NCBI GenBank assembly: GCA_013153595.1
Contig: JAADEC010000047.1
Location: forward strand, 1 to 36,915
DNA: 36,915 nucleotides
Reading direction: 5' to 3'
Origin: Thermococci archaeon
GTDB taxonomy: Archaea > Methanobacteriota_B > Thermococci > Thermococcales > Thermococcaceae
Below, in pieces: positions 7,746-14,739 of the stretch. The translations under genes and the position numbers were made by a program. How positions within the stretch are numbered: position 1 is the stretch's first letter; every line of letters begins with the position of its first letter. A model generated the notes under the pieces. That model had not been told where the DNA came from and searched no databases. It saw only the letters and a list, made by a program, of their open reading frames with translations.

Positions 7746-8329
7746 CTCCGCCCATCCTCCATTATCCAGATCTTAACGAGAATCAGCGGCCCGACGGCCC
7801 TCTCCCTGCTGACGTCAAGGCGGTAGAAGTTGACGGCCATACCCCTCGGGTAGTTCTCCACGACGCCCACGACGTCCGTGTTGTACCTATCCGCAATGGC
7901 CACCACGTCCCTCTTCCCCCGGGGCACGAACCTCCCACCTGTCAGCTCAGCGAATGCGTGGGCGAAGGCCGTGTGATCTATGCTGACCTTCTTAGCGGTT
8001 GTTATAACGAGCGGCATCTCCTCACGTATCGGTCGGAGACCCCTGAAACCGATCTCACGCTGGAGCTTTATTCCATGAAGGTAGACGTAGCCGAGGTATC
8101 CCCACTCCTCGGGGTCCACCCTTATAAAAGTGAGCTTGAGGGGATTCCCCTTCCACACGTTTATCACGAGGAGACGGCTGTAGTTTCTGTCGTAGGCCTC
8201 CATGAGCAGCTGCTTGATCGTTTTCTTTCCCCGGGTCATGTAGAGAGATCCAGGAAAGACGCGCTCCAGATCATGACCGAAGCTTCTCGTTCTCCTCGTG
8301 GGTCTGTGGGAGGTCGTAATCAGCATCAT
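7694..8329 (-). CDS. archaeal Brix domain protein (Imp4-like, ribosome biogenesis)
   Basis: A single-domain Brix protein, the archaeal form of the Imp4/Rpf1/Brx1 family that binds rRNA during ribosome assembly. It starts MLITTSHRPTRRTRSFGHDLERV, with the usual N-terminal 'TSRRPS' type motif. Further along it has RPIREEMPLVITTAKKVS and the second half-repeat (VVAIADRYNTDVVGVVEN, LILVKIWIMED). The ORF track begins at GTG 8338. A TATA box at 8350-8358 places the transcript start at the ATG ATG pair (8329/8326), so the message is probably leaderless with ATG 8329 first. Length of 211 residues fits. Pcc1 follows with overlapping frames, a pairing typical of archaeal ribosome and tRNA-modification clusters. 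Confidence 0.9.
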   Translation of the reverse strand: MMLITTSHRPTRRTRSFGHDLERVFPGSLYMTRGKKTIKQLLMEAYDRNYSRLLVINVWKGNPLKLTFIRVDPEEWGYLGYVYLHGIKLQREIGFRGLRPIREEMPLVITTAKKVSIDHTAFAHAFAELTGGRFVPRGKRDVVAIADRYNTDVVGVVENYPRGMAVNFYRLDVSRERAVGPLILVKIWIMEDGRRWDYKEARERERGRSGQ

Positions 8330-8349
8330 ATGAACCACTCAGGCTGTAT

Positions 8350-8358
8350 CTTAAAAAG
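8350..8358 (-). promoter_or_regulatory. TATA box for the Brix-pcc1 operon
   Basis: Minus-strand CTTTTTAAG, about 24 bases from its centre to ATG 8329, pointing to a leaderless transcript. Confidence 0.6.
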
Positions 8359-8377
8359 GTTAAGGTTGGAGTTGGGT

Positions 8378-8641
8378 TCACCTCATGGGCCTGCGTTTCT
8401 GACCCTCCCTGATCAGGAGGAACACCACGACGGAGAGAACCGCCACAAGCAGGAAGGGAATCAGGGGAGATACGCTGGACAGCACAATTCGGATCGAAAG
8501 CAGAAAAGCCCCCAGCACCGCAACGGACAGACCTTCGTCCAGGAGCCGCCTGCTGCCAGTTACGTAACCGCGGTAGCTCAAGTAGGCCCCCAAGAGCACA
8601 ATGAGGCAGGCAAGTTTAGAAAGCAGAAAGGAAACGCTCAT
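8378..8641 (-). CDS. small membrane protein, unknown function
   Basis: An 87-residue protein with three predicted membrane segments: LLSKLACLIVLLGAYLSY, LSVAVLGAFLLSIRIVLS, and LIPFLLVAVLSVVVFLLI. It ends in a basic cytoplasmic tail (REGQKRRPMR). I recognise no family. The start ATG overlaps the stop of the upstream 77-residue gene (ATGA), so the two are translationally coupled and probably act together. It is followed by the independent Brix promoter. Confidence 0.75.
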   Translation of the reverse strand: MSVSFLLSKLACLIVLLGAYLSYRGYVTGSRRLLDEGLSVAVLGAFLLSIRIVLSSVSPLIPFLLVAVLSVVVFLLIREGQKRRPMR

Positions 8642-8868
8642 CCTTTCCCTCCGCTGAGCAGCTCGATCTCCTCATCACCCACGAGAAGGGGACGCTTCGA
8701 TTCCATCACGTAGCTGAGCTCCCATCTGACCTTTCCCCGGGTCATCAGCTCGGCGTACTTCCGCGCCTTCTCCTCGGCCTCCTTCTCGTTTTCCGCCTCG
8801 ACTATCCTCCTTACGTACCACTTTCTACTCCCAAGGGTCAGCTTGAACTCTGCCAGATACACGATCAT
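8638..8868 (-). CDS. small charged protein, unknown function
   Basis: About 76 residues. It begins with a strand-rich section (MIVYLAEFKLTLGSRKWYVRRIVEA), followed by a charged helix (ENEKEAEEKARKYAELM) and another strand (KVRWELSYVMESK). The beta-alpha-beta layout resembles small ribosomal LX/L20a-like proteins, but the residues do not match the Thermococcales LX protein I recall, so I leave it unnamed. A TATA box at 8893-8904 puts transcription near 8873. The start could be GTG 8871 or ATG 8868; I choose the ATG. The stop overlaps the start of the next gene, a membrane protein. Confidence 0.72.
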   Translation of the reverse strand: MIVYLAEFKLTLGSRKWYVRRIVEAENEKEAEEKARKYAELMTRGKVRWELSYVMESKRPLLVGDEEIELLSGGKG

Positions 8869-8892
8869 CACCGCTGTAAGTTGGAGCGGAGA

Positions 8893-8904
8893 TTAAAAAA
8901 TTTA
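8893..8904 (-). promoter_or_regulatory. TATA box for the two small unknown genes
   Basis: Minus-strand TAAATTTTTTAA, about 25-30 bases before the first start codon of the 8638-8868 gene, giving a leader of only a few bases. Confidence 0.55.
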
Positions 8905-8926
8905 CCCTTCGATCGACTCTGTGGCC

Positions 8927-9223
8927 CTAACCCCTGTCCTCGATCCTGAACCGCGGCTCTTCTATCCACTCGGAGCGACAGCGCGGACAGCGGCCGGGAA
9001 CCTTTATCTCCGGTCTGAAGGTGAACCCGCACTTCCTGCAGACCGCGGGTTTTATCAGGAGAACCTTCCCCTCCCTCCTGAGGATTCTGCTTATGGCCCT
9101 CAGATCCTCCAGTACGAGGTTCCTCGCCCCTCTTCCGCGGAGGCCGAGGAGCAGGACGATCTCACTCGGTGACAGGTCCCTCTCCTCCAGAAGGTTTATA
9201 ATCCTCGCCCTTCTGCTCATCAT
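8927..9223 (-). CDS. putative transcriptional regulator, HTH fused to zinc ribbon (COG3357-like)
   Basis: A 98-residue DNA-binding protein. The N-terminal half is a winged helix-turn-helix of the type SRRARIINLLEERDLSPSEIVLLLG. The C-terminal half is a zinc ribbon with two pairs, CRKCGF near residue 62 and CPRC near residue 79. This architecture is that of the archaeal predicted regulators grouped as COG3357. The target is unknown. Start ATG 9223 follows the shared TATA element at about the right distance for a leaderless message. It is divergent from pus10, only 26 bases apart, so autoregulation would also touch pus10 (inference). Confidence 0.85.
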   Translation of the reverse strand: MMSRRARIINLLEERDLSPSEIVLLLGLRGRGARNLVLEDLRAISRILRREGKVLLIKPAVCRKCGFTFRPEIKVPGRCPRCRSEWIEEPRFRIEDRG

Positions 9224-9243
9224 GTGCCAGGGTTCGCGTACGC

Positions 9244-9252
9244 GTATTTATG
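9244..9252. promoter_or_regulatory. single TATA element probably serving two divergent genes
   Basis: The nine bases GTATTTATG lie between the HTH gene (minus) and pus10 (plus). Read on the minus strand they give CATAAATAC, centred about 25 bases before ATG 9223. Read on the plus strand they would direct transcription to about 9272, beside TTG 9274 of pus10. No second TATA box fits pus10. Confidence 0.45.
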
Positions 9253-10446
9253 TCTAACCCCGGGGGTGAGCGATTGGAGGAGGGACGAGGCGTCGTCGAG
9301 AAGGCGCTTAAGGTTATCTCGAAGTACGGGTTATGCGACCACTGCCTCGGGAGGATGTTCGCGGTTCTCTCAAAGGGGACCAACGAGGAGAGGGGAAGGT
9401 GCATAAGACTCGTTCTCAGCATGGAGCGCGGTGCCGCGGCCAGCCGGCCTGAGAGGTGCGAGCTGTGCGGCAACGTGTTCGATTCCATCCCCGAGCTGGT
9501 TGAGGGGATGATCAGAGCCAGCGAGAGCCTTGAGTTTGAGACGTTCAGGGTTGGATCCAAGTTCCCCGATCCCGTCCTGAGGCTTGAGGAGGAGATATGG
9601 CGCGAGTTCTCCATAAAAACCGGGGAGAGCATAAAGCGCGAGTTCAACAGAGAACTTGGAAAGGCTTTTTCGCAGGCCACAGGGAAGAGGGTCTCCGATG
9701 ATCCGGACGTGCTCTTCATTGTGGAGCCGTACTCAAAGAGGATAAGCACTGAGATAAAGCCCGTCTACCTGTACGGCCGCTACAGAAAGCTGAAGAGAGG
9801 CATCCCCCTGACTCCGCTGCCCGGTTACGAGAAGAGCGTTGCCTCGGTTGTGTGCAGGAAGGTCTCCAGAGCTTTCGGGGGAAGGTGCGTGTTCAAGGCC
9901 GCCGGGAGGGAAGACGTTGACGTTAGGATGCTCGGCAGCGGGAGGCCATTCATCGTAGAGGTGAAGAGACCTAAGAGGAGGCGGGTTCCGCTGAAGGAGC
10001 TGGAGATCAGGGGCGAGGTTGAGGTGGAATGGATCGGCTACGTAACGAGGAAGGAAGCGTCCAAAATCCTCAGCAGAAGGCACAGAAAGAGGTATCGGGC
10101 GCTCGTCTCCGTGCCCGAAGGGGTGACGGAGGAAGAGCTGAAGAGGCTTTGTGAGCTGCTTGAGAACGCCGTCATCGAACAGATGACACCCAAGAGGGTC
10201 TCAAAGAGGAGGGCCCTCAGGGTCAGGAGGAGGCGGGTGTACTCAGCGTCGTGCAGGCCCGTAGATGAGAAGAGCTTTGAGCTCCACCTCCTCACGGACG
10301 GAGGGCTGTACATAAAGGAGCTCATATCTGGAGATTCGGGAAGGACCAGGCCAAGCGTCTCGTCCCTGCTCGGCAAAGAGGCTAAGTGCATTGAGCTGGA
10401 CGTTTTAGGCATCGCTGAAGATGAGGATGAGGGACAGGCAACTTAG
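9250..10446 (+). CDS. pus10: tRNA pseudouridine(54/55) synthase Pus10
   Basis: Makes pseudouridine 54 and 55 in the T-loop of archaeal tRNAs. The N-terminal THUMP-containing part carries zinc pairs CDHC (residues 29-32) and CELC (70-73). The catalytic domain shows KPVYLYGRYRKLKRGIPLT and GREDVDVRMLG, where Asp224 is the likely nucleophile, followed by GRPFIVEVKRPKRRR. Length of 398 residues is close to the Pyrococcus enzyme. ATG 9250 is the first in-frame start, but it lies in the TATA element. TTG 9274, preceded by GGGGGTGAG and near the predicted transcript start, gives an N terminus closer to known Pus10 and is the better guess. The 3' end overlaps the PMT-like gene by 4 bases, tail to tail. 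Confidence 0.94.
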   Translation: MSNPGGERLEEGRGVVEKALKVISKYGLCDHCLGRMFAVLSKGTNEERGRCIRLVLSMERGAAASRPERCELCGNVFDSIPELVEGMIRASESLEFETFRVGSKFPDPVLRLEEEIWREFSIKTGESIKREFNRELGKAFSQATGKRVSDDPDVLFIVEPYSKRISTEIKPVYLYGRYRKLKRGIPLTPLPGYEKSVASVVCRKVSRAFGGRCVFKAAGREDVDVRMLGSGRPFIVEVKRPKRRRVPLKELEIRGEVEVEWIGYVTRKEASKILSRRHRKRYRALVSVPEGVTEEELKRLCELLENAVIEQMTPKRVSKRRALRVRRRRVYSASCRPVDEKSFELHLLTDGGLYIKELISGDSGRTRPSVSSLLGKEAKCIELDVLGIAEDEDEGQAT

Positions 10447-12134
10447 TCCCGTTCCTCACCTCCTCTGACGGGAACCTCTACGTCAACGTCAGACGAGTCG
10501 AGTGGCAGGCCTGCGGTTGAGCTTCTGAACCCGGGACCGAGTCTCTCCTCGGCGTACCTTACGAACCTCTTTATCCTGAAGAACCTTCCGATCCATAGCA
10601 GATAGCCAAGCAGGGTGTAGCTGAAGGCACCCCACCGTATCAGAACGGCGGCGGCCGCCCCAACGCTTATGGCTGCTAAGGGGACCAGAGGGGTGGCGTA
10701 AAAGCTGAACTGGGTGGCTAACTTGCCGTTCCTTAGGTAGCCGTAGGCCGCATGAACGAGGAACATGAGCACGATCATCCAGAACGACAGGAACACCCTC
10801 CAGTAGCGCTTCATCCTCCTGTGAAGGTAGAGGAGGGCGAACACGAGGGGGATCATTGCTATGAGGAGCGTTGGATCGGTCTTGGCGAAGAGGTTTGGGT
10901 TGTAATGAAACGGAAACGGGTTGGCGTCTATGAACCAGTCCCAGACGGGTGCGATTACAGGGCCCTTATTCGGGGCGAACATCCAGCCCCAGCCGCCTAT
11001 GTAGCCGTTCAGCCACTTTGAGAGCCCCACGAGCTTTACCCCCACGAGGTTGGGCAGCATGAAGCCCACCACGGGGAGTGCAAACGTCGATCCTATGAAC
11101 TTAAGGGCGTTGAGCCCCTCTCCATCGCCGAGGAAGTAGAACGCCACCGAGAAGCCCGCCGTAAGAGCGGCCCCTATGTAAACGTACTTCAGATCTGTCA
11201 GGTGGCCGAGGTAGGCCCCGTATCCCACAACCAGAACCGCTAAGGAGAGCGTTATGCCCACGTAAAACAGGACATCCTTGAAGCTGGTTCCGCGGGAGCG
11301 CTCTCTTTTTATTTCCGTGAGGAAGAAGAGGGGATAGACGAACGCTCCGCTGAGCTTCGTAGCGGCGGCGAGGCCGAGTGTGAATCCCGACAGATACCTC
11401 CTGTTGAGGACGAAGAAGACCATGAAGACCGTGACGAAGAGGGCCACGTATATGTCGAGCATGGCCGCGGCCGAGGTTACCGTCAGCAGGGGATCGTAGG
11501 CAACGAAACCGAGTGCTATGAGGGCCGCCAAGTAGCTCTTGCTTATCCTGTACGTCAGATACAGAACCAGAACTCCTATCACGAACTTGGCACATATCCC
11601 CGGGAGACGCCAGTCTATGGGCCTGTCCTCTATCATCATCCCGAGCATTATAAGGTCCTTTCCGAGGAACGGGTGTTCGAGGTTCAGGTAGTTCTGTATG
11701 TTGTCCTTGTCAGGGTACCTGTAGCCAGTCACGACGTAACAGTAGCGGCCGTACTTCTCCTCAACCGCCCTGACGAACGATTTCTCATCCTTCTTGGGGA
11801 CGAGGATGTAGATGCCGGGAAACTTCTGATACTCGCTCATGTTGGTTGTCGGCACGTAGTAGTCGGACAGCGCCATGCTCTCAACTTTGTAGTAGTTCTG
11901 GTTGAAGTCGCTCCAGTTCCTGAATATAACGTTCACACCCGCCGACCCGTGCGTGTAGTAGTGAACGGATATGCCGAGCCTGTGGAGGGCGTTTCTTGCT
12001 GCCGGAACGTACCACACCTCATCCCCGACGTAGGTCTGGTACGCGCCTTTGGATGCCACGCGGTACGAGTAGATGAAAGATGACGCAAGTATGAGAGTCG
12101 CCAGGATCAGAAACAGGACCTTCTTCCATCGCAC
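10443..12134 (-). CDS. GT-C glycosyltransferase, dolichyl-phosphate-mannose protein mannosyltransferase-like
   Basis: A 563-residue multi-pass membrane protein of the PMT/GT39-like GT-C superfamily. These enzymes move a sugar from a lipid-phosphate donor to a protein or lipid acceptor on the outer face of the membrane. After one N-terminal membrane segment comes the acidic pair in VGDEVWYVPAARN (Asp38-Glu39), where GT-C enzymes carry their catalytic Asp. The PMT-type motif EHPFLGKDLIMLG and DWRLPG follow, then about ten membrane segments. The C-terminal tail is acidic (DSSDVDVEVP). Start GTG 12134 has a GGGGAT site and a TATA element 30 bases upstream. The acceptor is unknown; the nearby flippase hints at a glycosylation role. 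Confidence 0.88.
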   Translation of the reverse strand: MRWKKVLFLILATLILASSFIYSYRVASKGAYQTYVGDEVWYVPAARNALHRLGISVHYYTHGSAGVNVIFRNWSDFNQNYYKVESMALSDYYVPTTNMSEYQKFPGIYILVPKKDEKSFVRAVEEKYGRYCYVVTGYRYPDKDNIQNYLNLEHPFLGKDLIMLGMMIEDRPIDWRLPGICAKFVIGVLVLYLTYRISKSYLAALIALGFVAYDPLLTVTSAAAMLDIYVALFVTVFMVFFVLNRRYLSGFTLGLAAATKLSGAFVYPLFFLTEIKRERSRGTSFKDVLFYVGITLSLAVLVVGYGAYLGHLTDLKYVYIGAALTAGFSVAFYFLGDGEGLNALKFIGSTFALPVVGFMLPNLVGVKLVGLSKWLNGYIGGWGWMFAPNKGPVIAPVWDWFIDANPFPFHYNPNLFAKTDPTLLIAMIPLVFALLYLHRRMKRYWRVFLSFWMIVLMFLVHAAYGYLRNGKLATQFSFYATPLVPLAAISVGAAAAVLIRWGAFSYTLLGYLLWIGRFFRIKRFVRYAEERLGPGFRSSTAGLPLDSSDVDVEVPVRGGEERD

Positions 12135-12163
12135 CTTGATCCCCCTGCTAAGTTACGGGGAAT

Positions 12164-12172
12164 GTATTTAAC
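12164..12172 (-). promoter_or_regulatory. TATA box for the PMT-like gene
   Basis: Minus-strand GTTAAATAC; the predicted start near 12143 leaves a short leader with the GGGGAT ribosome site before GTG 12134. Confidence 0.55.
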
Positions 12173-12199
12173 GGTTACTAACGACCGCAGGGTACCTTT

Positions 12200-12259
12200 A
12201 TGGGAGGCAAGACGAAAGCCGCCAGCACCACGCACGGGGCGACAAAACCGAAAAAGTAG
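12200..12259 (+). CDS. possible 19-codon basic micro-ORF (weak)
   Basis: ATG to TAG encodes a 19-residue peptide that starts MGGKTKAAS and ends KPKK. It sits alone in the 140-base gap between the PMT-like gene and pepQ and is read away from both. The Lys-rich, GGK-starting composition resembles the N terminus of some archaeal ribosomal proteins, so it could be a decayed remnant. There is no convincing ribosome site. I list it only as the single coding candidate in this gap. Confidence 0.2.
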   Translation: MGGKTKAASTTHGATKPKK

Positions 12260-12274
12260 GGCAGGGCCAGAAGC

Positions 12275-13324
12275 TCAGATCAGATCTCTCTCCGTTTTAG
12301 TAAGGCGTCTCGCGCCGTCCTCCGTCACCACCACGGTGTCCTCTATACGGACCCCTCCAAAGCCCGGGATGTAAACGCCGGGTTCTATCGTTATCACCAT
12401 GCCCGGCCTCAGGACGGTCTCGTCAAACCTGCTGACGCCCGGCCACTCGTGTATCTCGAGTCCAACCCCGTGGCCGAGGCTGTGGATGAAGTTCTCCTCA
12501 TAGCCGTACTCCCTCAGCACGCTCCTGGCCAGCAGATCGAGTTCTTTCGTCTTGACTCCGGGCCTTACAGCCTCCACACACTTCTTCTGAGCCTCAAGAA
12601 CAGCCGCGTAAACGTCAGCCTGCTTCTCCGTGGGGGACCCTATGACAACGGTTCTCGTCATGTCGGAGTTGTAGTGCCTGTATAGGGCTCCCTCGTCGAT
12701 AACCACGAAATCGCCCCGCTTCATAGCCCTGTCCGTTGCAACCCCGTGGGGAAGTGCCGAACGCGGTCCGCTCGCTATTATCGTGTCGAAAGCTGGCTTG
12801 TCGGCTCCCTCGATCCTCATCCTGTACTCCATCTTGGCCGCCACGTCCCTCTCCCTGACGCCGTCACCCACGCCCTCCAGGGCCACCTCCATGGCATCAT
12901 CTGCTATCCTGCAGGCGTCCTCTATCCTCCGCACCTCTTCGGGGCTCTTCACTATCCTCAGCTCCTTTATGACATCGTCGATCACCTTGAAATCCCCGAC
13001 TCCGAGTTTTTCCCTGAGGCTGAGAAGCGTCGAGTAGCTCGTCCTGCCCTCTATCCCAAGGGTTCTCAGCTTCATCTCCCCGAGCACCCTGTAGAGCTCC
13101 TCCCTCGTTGAGAACTTTTGAACCGGGACCCTGGAGCTGTTCTTAGCATCCTCGTACTCGAGCTGTGGAACCATGAGCGTGGCATCGTCCGGGGTTACAA
13201 CGAGGTATCCGCCAAGCACGGGAGAACTCGAAGTGAAGTAGAACAGGTTCTCCCTTGAGGTTATGAGAGCTCCGTCAAGGCTCTTCTCCACTATGTACTC
13301 CTGAACACGGGCTATCCTGTCCAC
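12275..13324 (-). CDS. pepQ: Xaa-Pro dipeptidase (prolidase, M24 family)
   Basis: A cytosolic dimetal dipeptidase that cleaves X-Pro dipeptides during peptide use, a major growth mode of Thermococcales. The N-terminal creatinase-like domain is followed by the pita-bread domain with all five metal ligands visible: Asp in VVIDEGALY, Asp in HYNSDMTRT, His in HSLGHGVGLEIHE, Glu in ITIEPGVY and Glu in VRIEDTVVV. The first ligand motif reads DEGAL rather than the usual DLGAL, a minor change. I start at GTG 13324, preceded by GGTGAT, because the product then aligns end to end with the 348-residue Pyrococcus prolidase. The track's 13375 start lies upstream of the TATA box. Confidence 0.95.
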   Translation of the reverse strand: MDRIARVQEYIVEKSLDGALITSRENLFYFTSSSPVLGGYLVVTPDDATLMVPQLEYEDAKNSSRVPVQKFSTREELYRVLGEMKLRTLGIEGRTSYSTLLSLREKLGVGDFKVIDDVIKELRIVKSPEEVRRIEDACRIADDAMEVALEGVGDGVRERDVAAKMEYRMRIEGADKPAFDTIIASGPRSALPHGVATDRAMKRGDFVVIDEGALYRHYNSDMTRTVVIGSPTEKQADVYAAVLEAQKKCVEAVRPGVKTKELDLLARSVLREYGYEENFIHSLGHGVGLEIHEWPGVSRFDETVLRPGMVITIEPGVYIPGFGGVRIEDTVVVTEDGARRLTKTERDLI

Positions 13325-13353
13325 CCTGATCACCGTGTCGGTTTCCCCAAAAA

Positions 13354-13362
13354 CGATAAAAC
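13354..13362 (-). promoter_or_regulatory. TATA box for pepQ
   Basis: Minus-strand GTTTTATCG. Predicted transcription begins near 13333, consistent with the shortened GTG 13324 start and excluding the 13375 start. Confidence 0.5.
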
Positions 13363-13392
13363 CCTTTCGTTCCATTAAAGGAAGGTGGTGGA

Positions 13393-13530
13393 ATGAAGCG
13401 AAGGGACACGAGCGAGAGGTTCAAGGTCATACCGCTTGAGAACTTTCTCCCGGAGGAGCACATAGAGTACTTCAGGAACCTCAGGATCGGTTCAAAAAAG
13501 ATCAGGAGGGCCCGGGTGGAGGAGCTCTAA
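13393..13530 (+). CDS. conserved-looking 45-residue basic protein
   Basis: A 45-residue ORF, too short for the track. It begins [23 protein letters not shown] and ends [16 protein letters not shown] 13393 has a G-rich ribosome site (GGTGGTGG) four bases upstream, a full set of sensible codons, and fills the whole gap between pepQ and the methyltransferase gene. Its TAA overlaps the stop of the methyltransferase gene by 4 bases, tail to tail. The mixture of a short hydrophobic helix and strongly basic ends suggests RNA or ribosome contact, but this is a guess. I recognise no family. Confidence 0.6.
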   Translation: MKRRDTSERFKVIPLENFLPEEHIEYFRNLRIGSKKIRRARVEEL

Positions 13531-14717
13531 CCCCGCTCGGCCTCTTCAAGGATCAGGGCCCTGTCCCCGACTTTGAACACGAAGGCCCTTCTGTCTCCAC
13601 TGAGTCCCCGTTCTATCCTCTTTCTGATCTCCCAGTACCTGTCCGGGGGCACGGACACCCGCAGGGTTGCCCTTCCAAACCCCTCCCGCCTTAGGACCTC
13701 GTTTATCCTCACTGGATGGAACCCAACGACGGCCACAGTGGTGTAGACCCGCTTGAAGTAACGATCATCGAGCACCTCGTCCCCCGTGGCAAGCGTTCTC
13801 CTCTTCTCCCTGAGGAGAAGCTTCAGCTGACCCCCGGCTGCATGGAAGAGCTCGTTTATAAGATCCGCACGGTCCACAGCCGGGGACACCTCGTACACGT
13901 ACTCCCCGGGCTCATCCGTCACCTCAACTATGGGCTCGAGGTTCGGGTCCCTGTCTATGACGACACCCCTCGGCAGAAGAACCGCCCTCCTCTCGGTCTC
14001 GGCGAGGGGCTCCGTGTAGAACGTCAGACGGTTAAGGCTCCCGTTCAGGTCGATGTACTCAAACTCACCCCTCCACGGCACCCGTGAACGCTCCATCTGG
14101 GGCGGGAGGTCGAATATAAACGAATCGGTCTTCCCCGAGTACGCCCTATACACGAGGAGGGGACTCGGCATGAGATCCTCCAGTCTCCTCTCAGGGGCGT
14201 TTGGAGGTCTCGCGGGATCGGAGTACACGACGTCAGCGTCTACAGCCTCAACCGTTTTCGGATCCAGAGAGTCGGCGTTTATGAAGGTTATTCTATCGGC
14301 CACACCGTACTTCTCGGCGTTCTTCACGGCGTAACGGAGTCTCCTCGGGCACACGTCGATACCGTAGGCGTGCCTGACCACCATGGCGTAGAATATGAGC
14401 TGTATCCCCACACCACAGGAAACGTCGGCTATCTCCCTCACACCGGTCCTCCTCAGCCTCTCGGCCCTGTACCTGGCCACTACCTCATGTGTGGCGTACC
14501 TGAGGCCCTCAAGATCCATCCACAGATCGTCGCGTGAGAACTTGTCTCCGCTCCTCAGCCTCGCCGCCGCGATCTCCATTGCCTCCTCGAACTCCTCCCT
14601 GCTCACCGTACTCCCCAGCACCTGAAGGATCTTCTTCCTGTCGAATCCCCTCCTCATAAGCTCCATCAGCCTGTTCACGATCTCCTCGCTGACGTCCACG
14701 TTGACATCGGCACCCAT
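13527..14717 (-). CDS. class I SAM-dependent methyltransferase with THUMP-like C-terminal domain
   Basis: A cytosolic methyltransferase of about 396 residues. A helical N-terminal region ([25 protein letters not shown]) precedes a Rossmann fold. This has motif [17 protein letters not shown], an acidic loop after strand 2 (GIDVCPRRL), INADSLD, and the DPARPP motif in the position of motif IV. DPxRPP with an atypical motif I is seen in the archaeal/bacterial methyltransferases that carry a C-terminal THUMP-like domain, so an RNA substrate is likely but unproven. ATG 14717 is chosen over GTG 14723 because GGAGGC lies six bases before the ATG. Same strand as the flippase upstream, 22 bases away, likely co-transcribed. 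Confidence 0.85.
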   Translation of the reverse strand: MGADVNVDVSEEIVNRLMELMRRGFDRKKILQVLGSTVSREEFEEAMEIAAARLRSGDKFSRDDLWMDLEGLRYATHEVVARYRAERLRRTGVREIADVSCGVGIQLIFYAMVVRHAYGIDVCPRRLRYAVKNAEKYGVADRITFINADSLDPKTVEAVDADVVYSDPARPPNAPERRLEDLMPSPLLVYRAYSGKTDSFIFDLPPQMERSRVPWRGEFEYIDLNGSLNRLTFYTEPLAETERRAVLLPRGVVIDRDPNLEPIVEVTDEPGEYVYEVSPAVDRADLINELFHAAGGQLKLLLREKRRTLATGDEVLDDRYFKRVYTTVAVVGFHPVRINEVLRREGFGRATLRVSVPPDRYWEIRKRIERGLSGDRRAFVFKVGDRALILEEAERG

Positions 14718-14739
14718 ACTCACGCCTCCCGTCTTTGAT

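Noticed and set aside
7652-8713. 353-residue plus-strand ORF across pcc1, Brix and the small membrane gene
   Set aside because: It spans three real minus-strand genes and shows no motif; long antisense frames are common in this GC-rich codon use.
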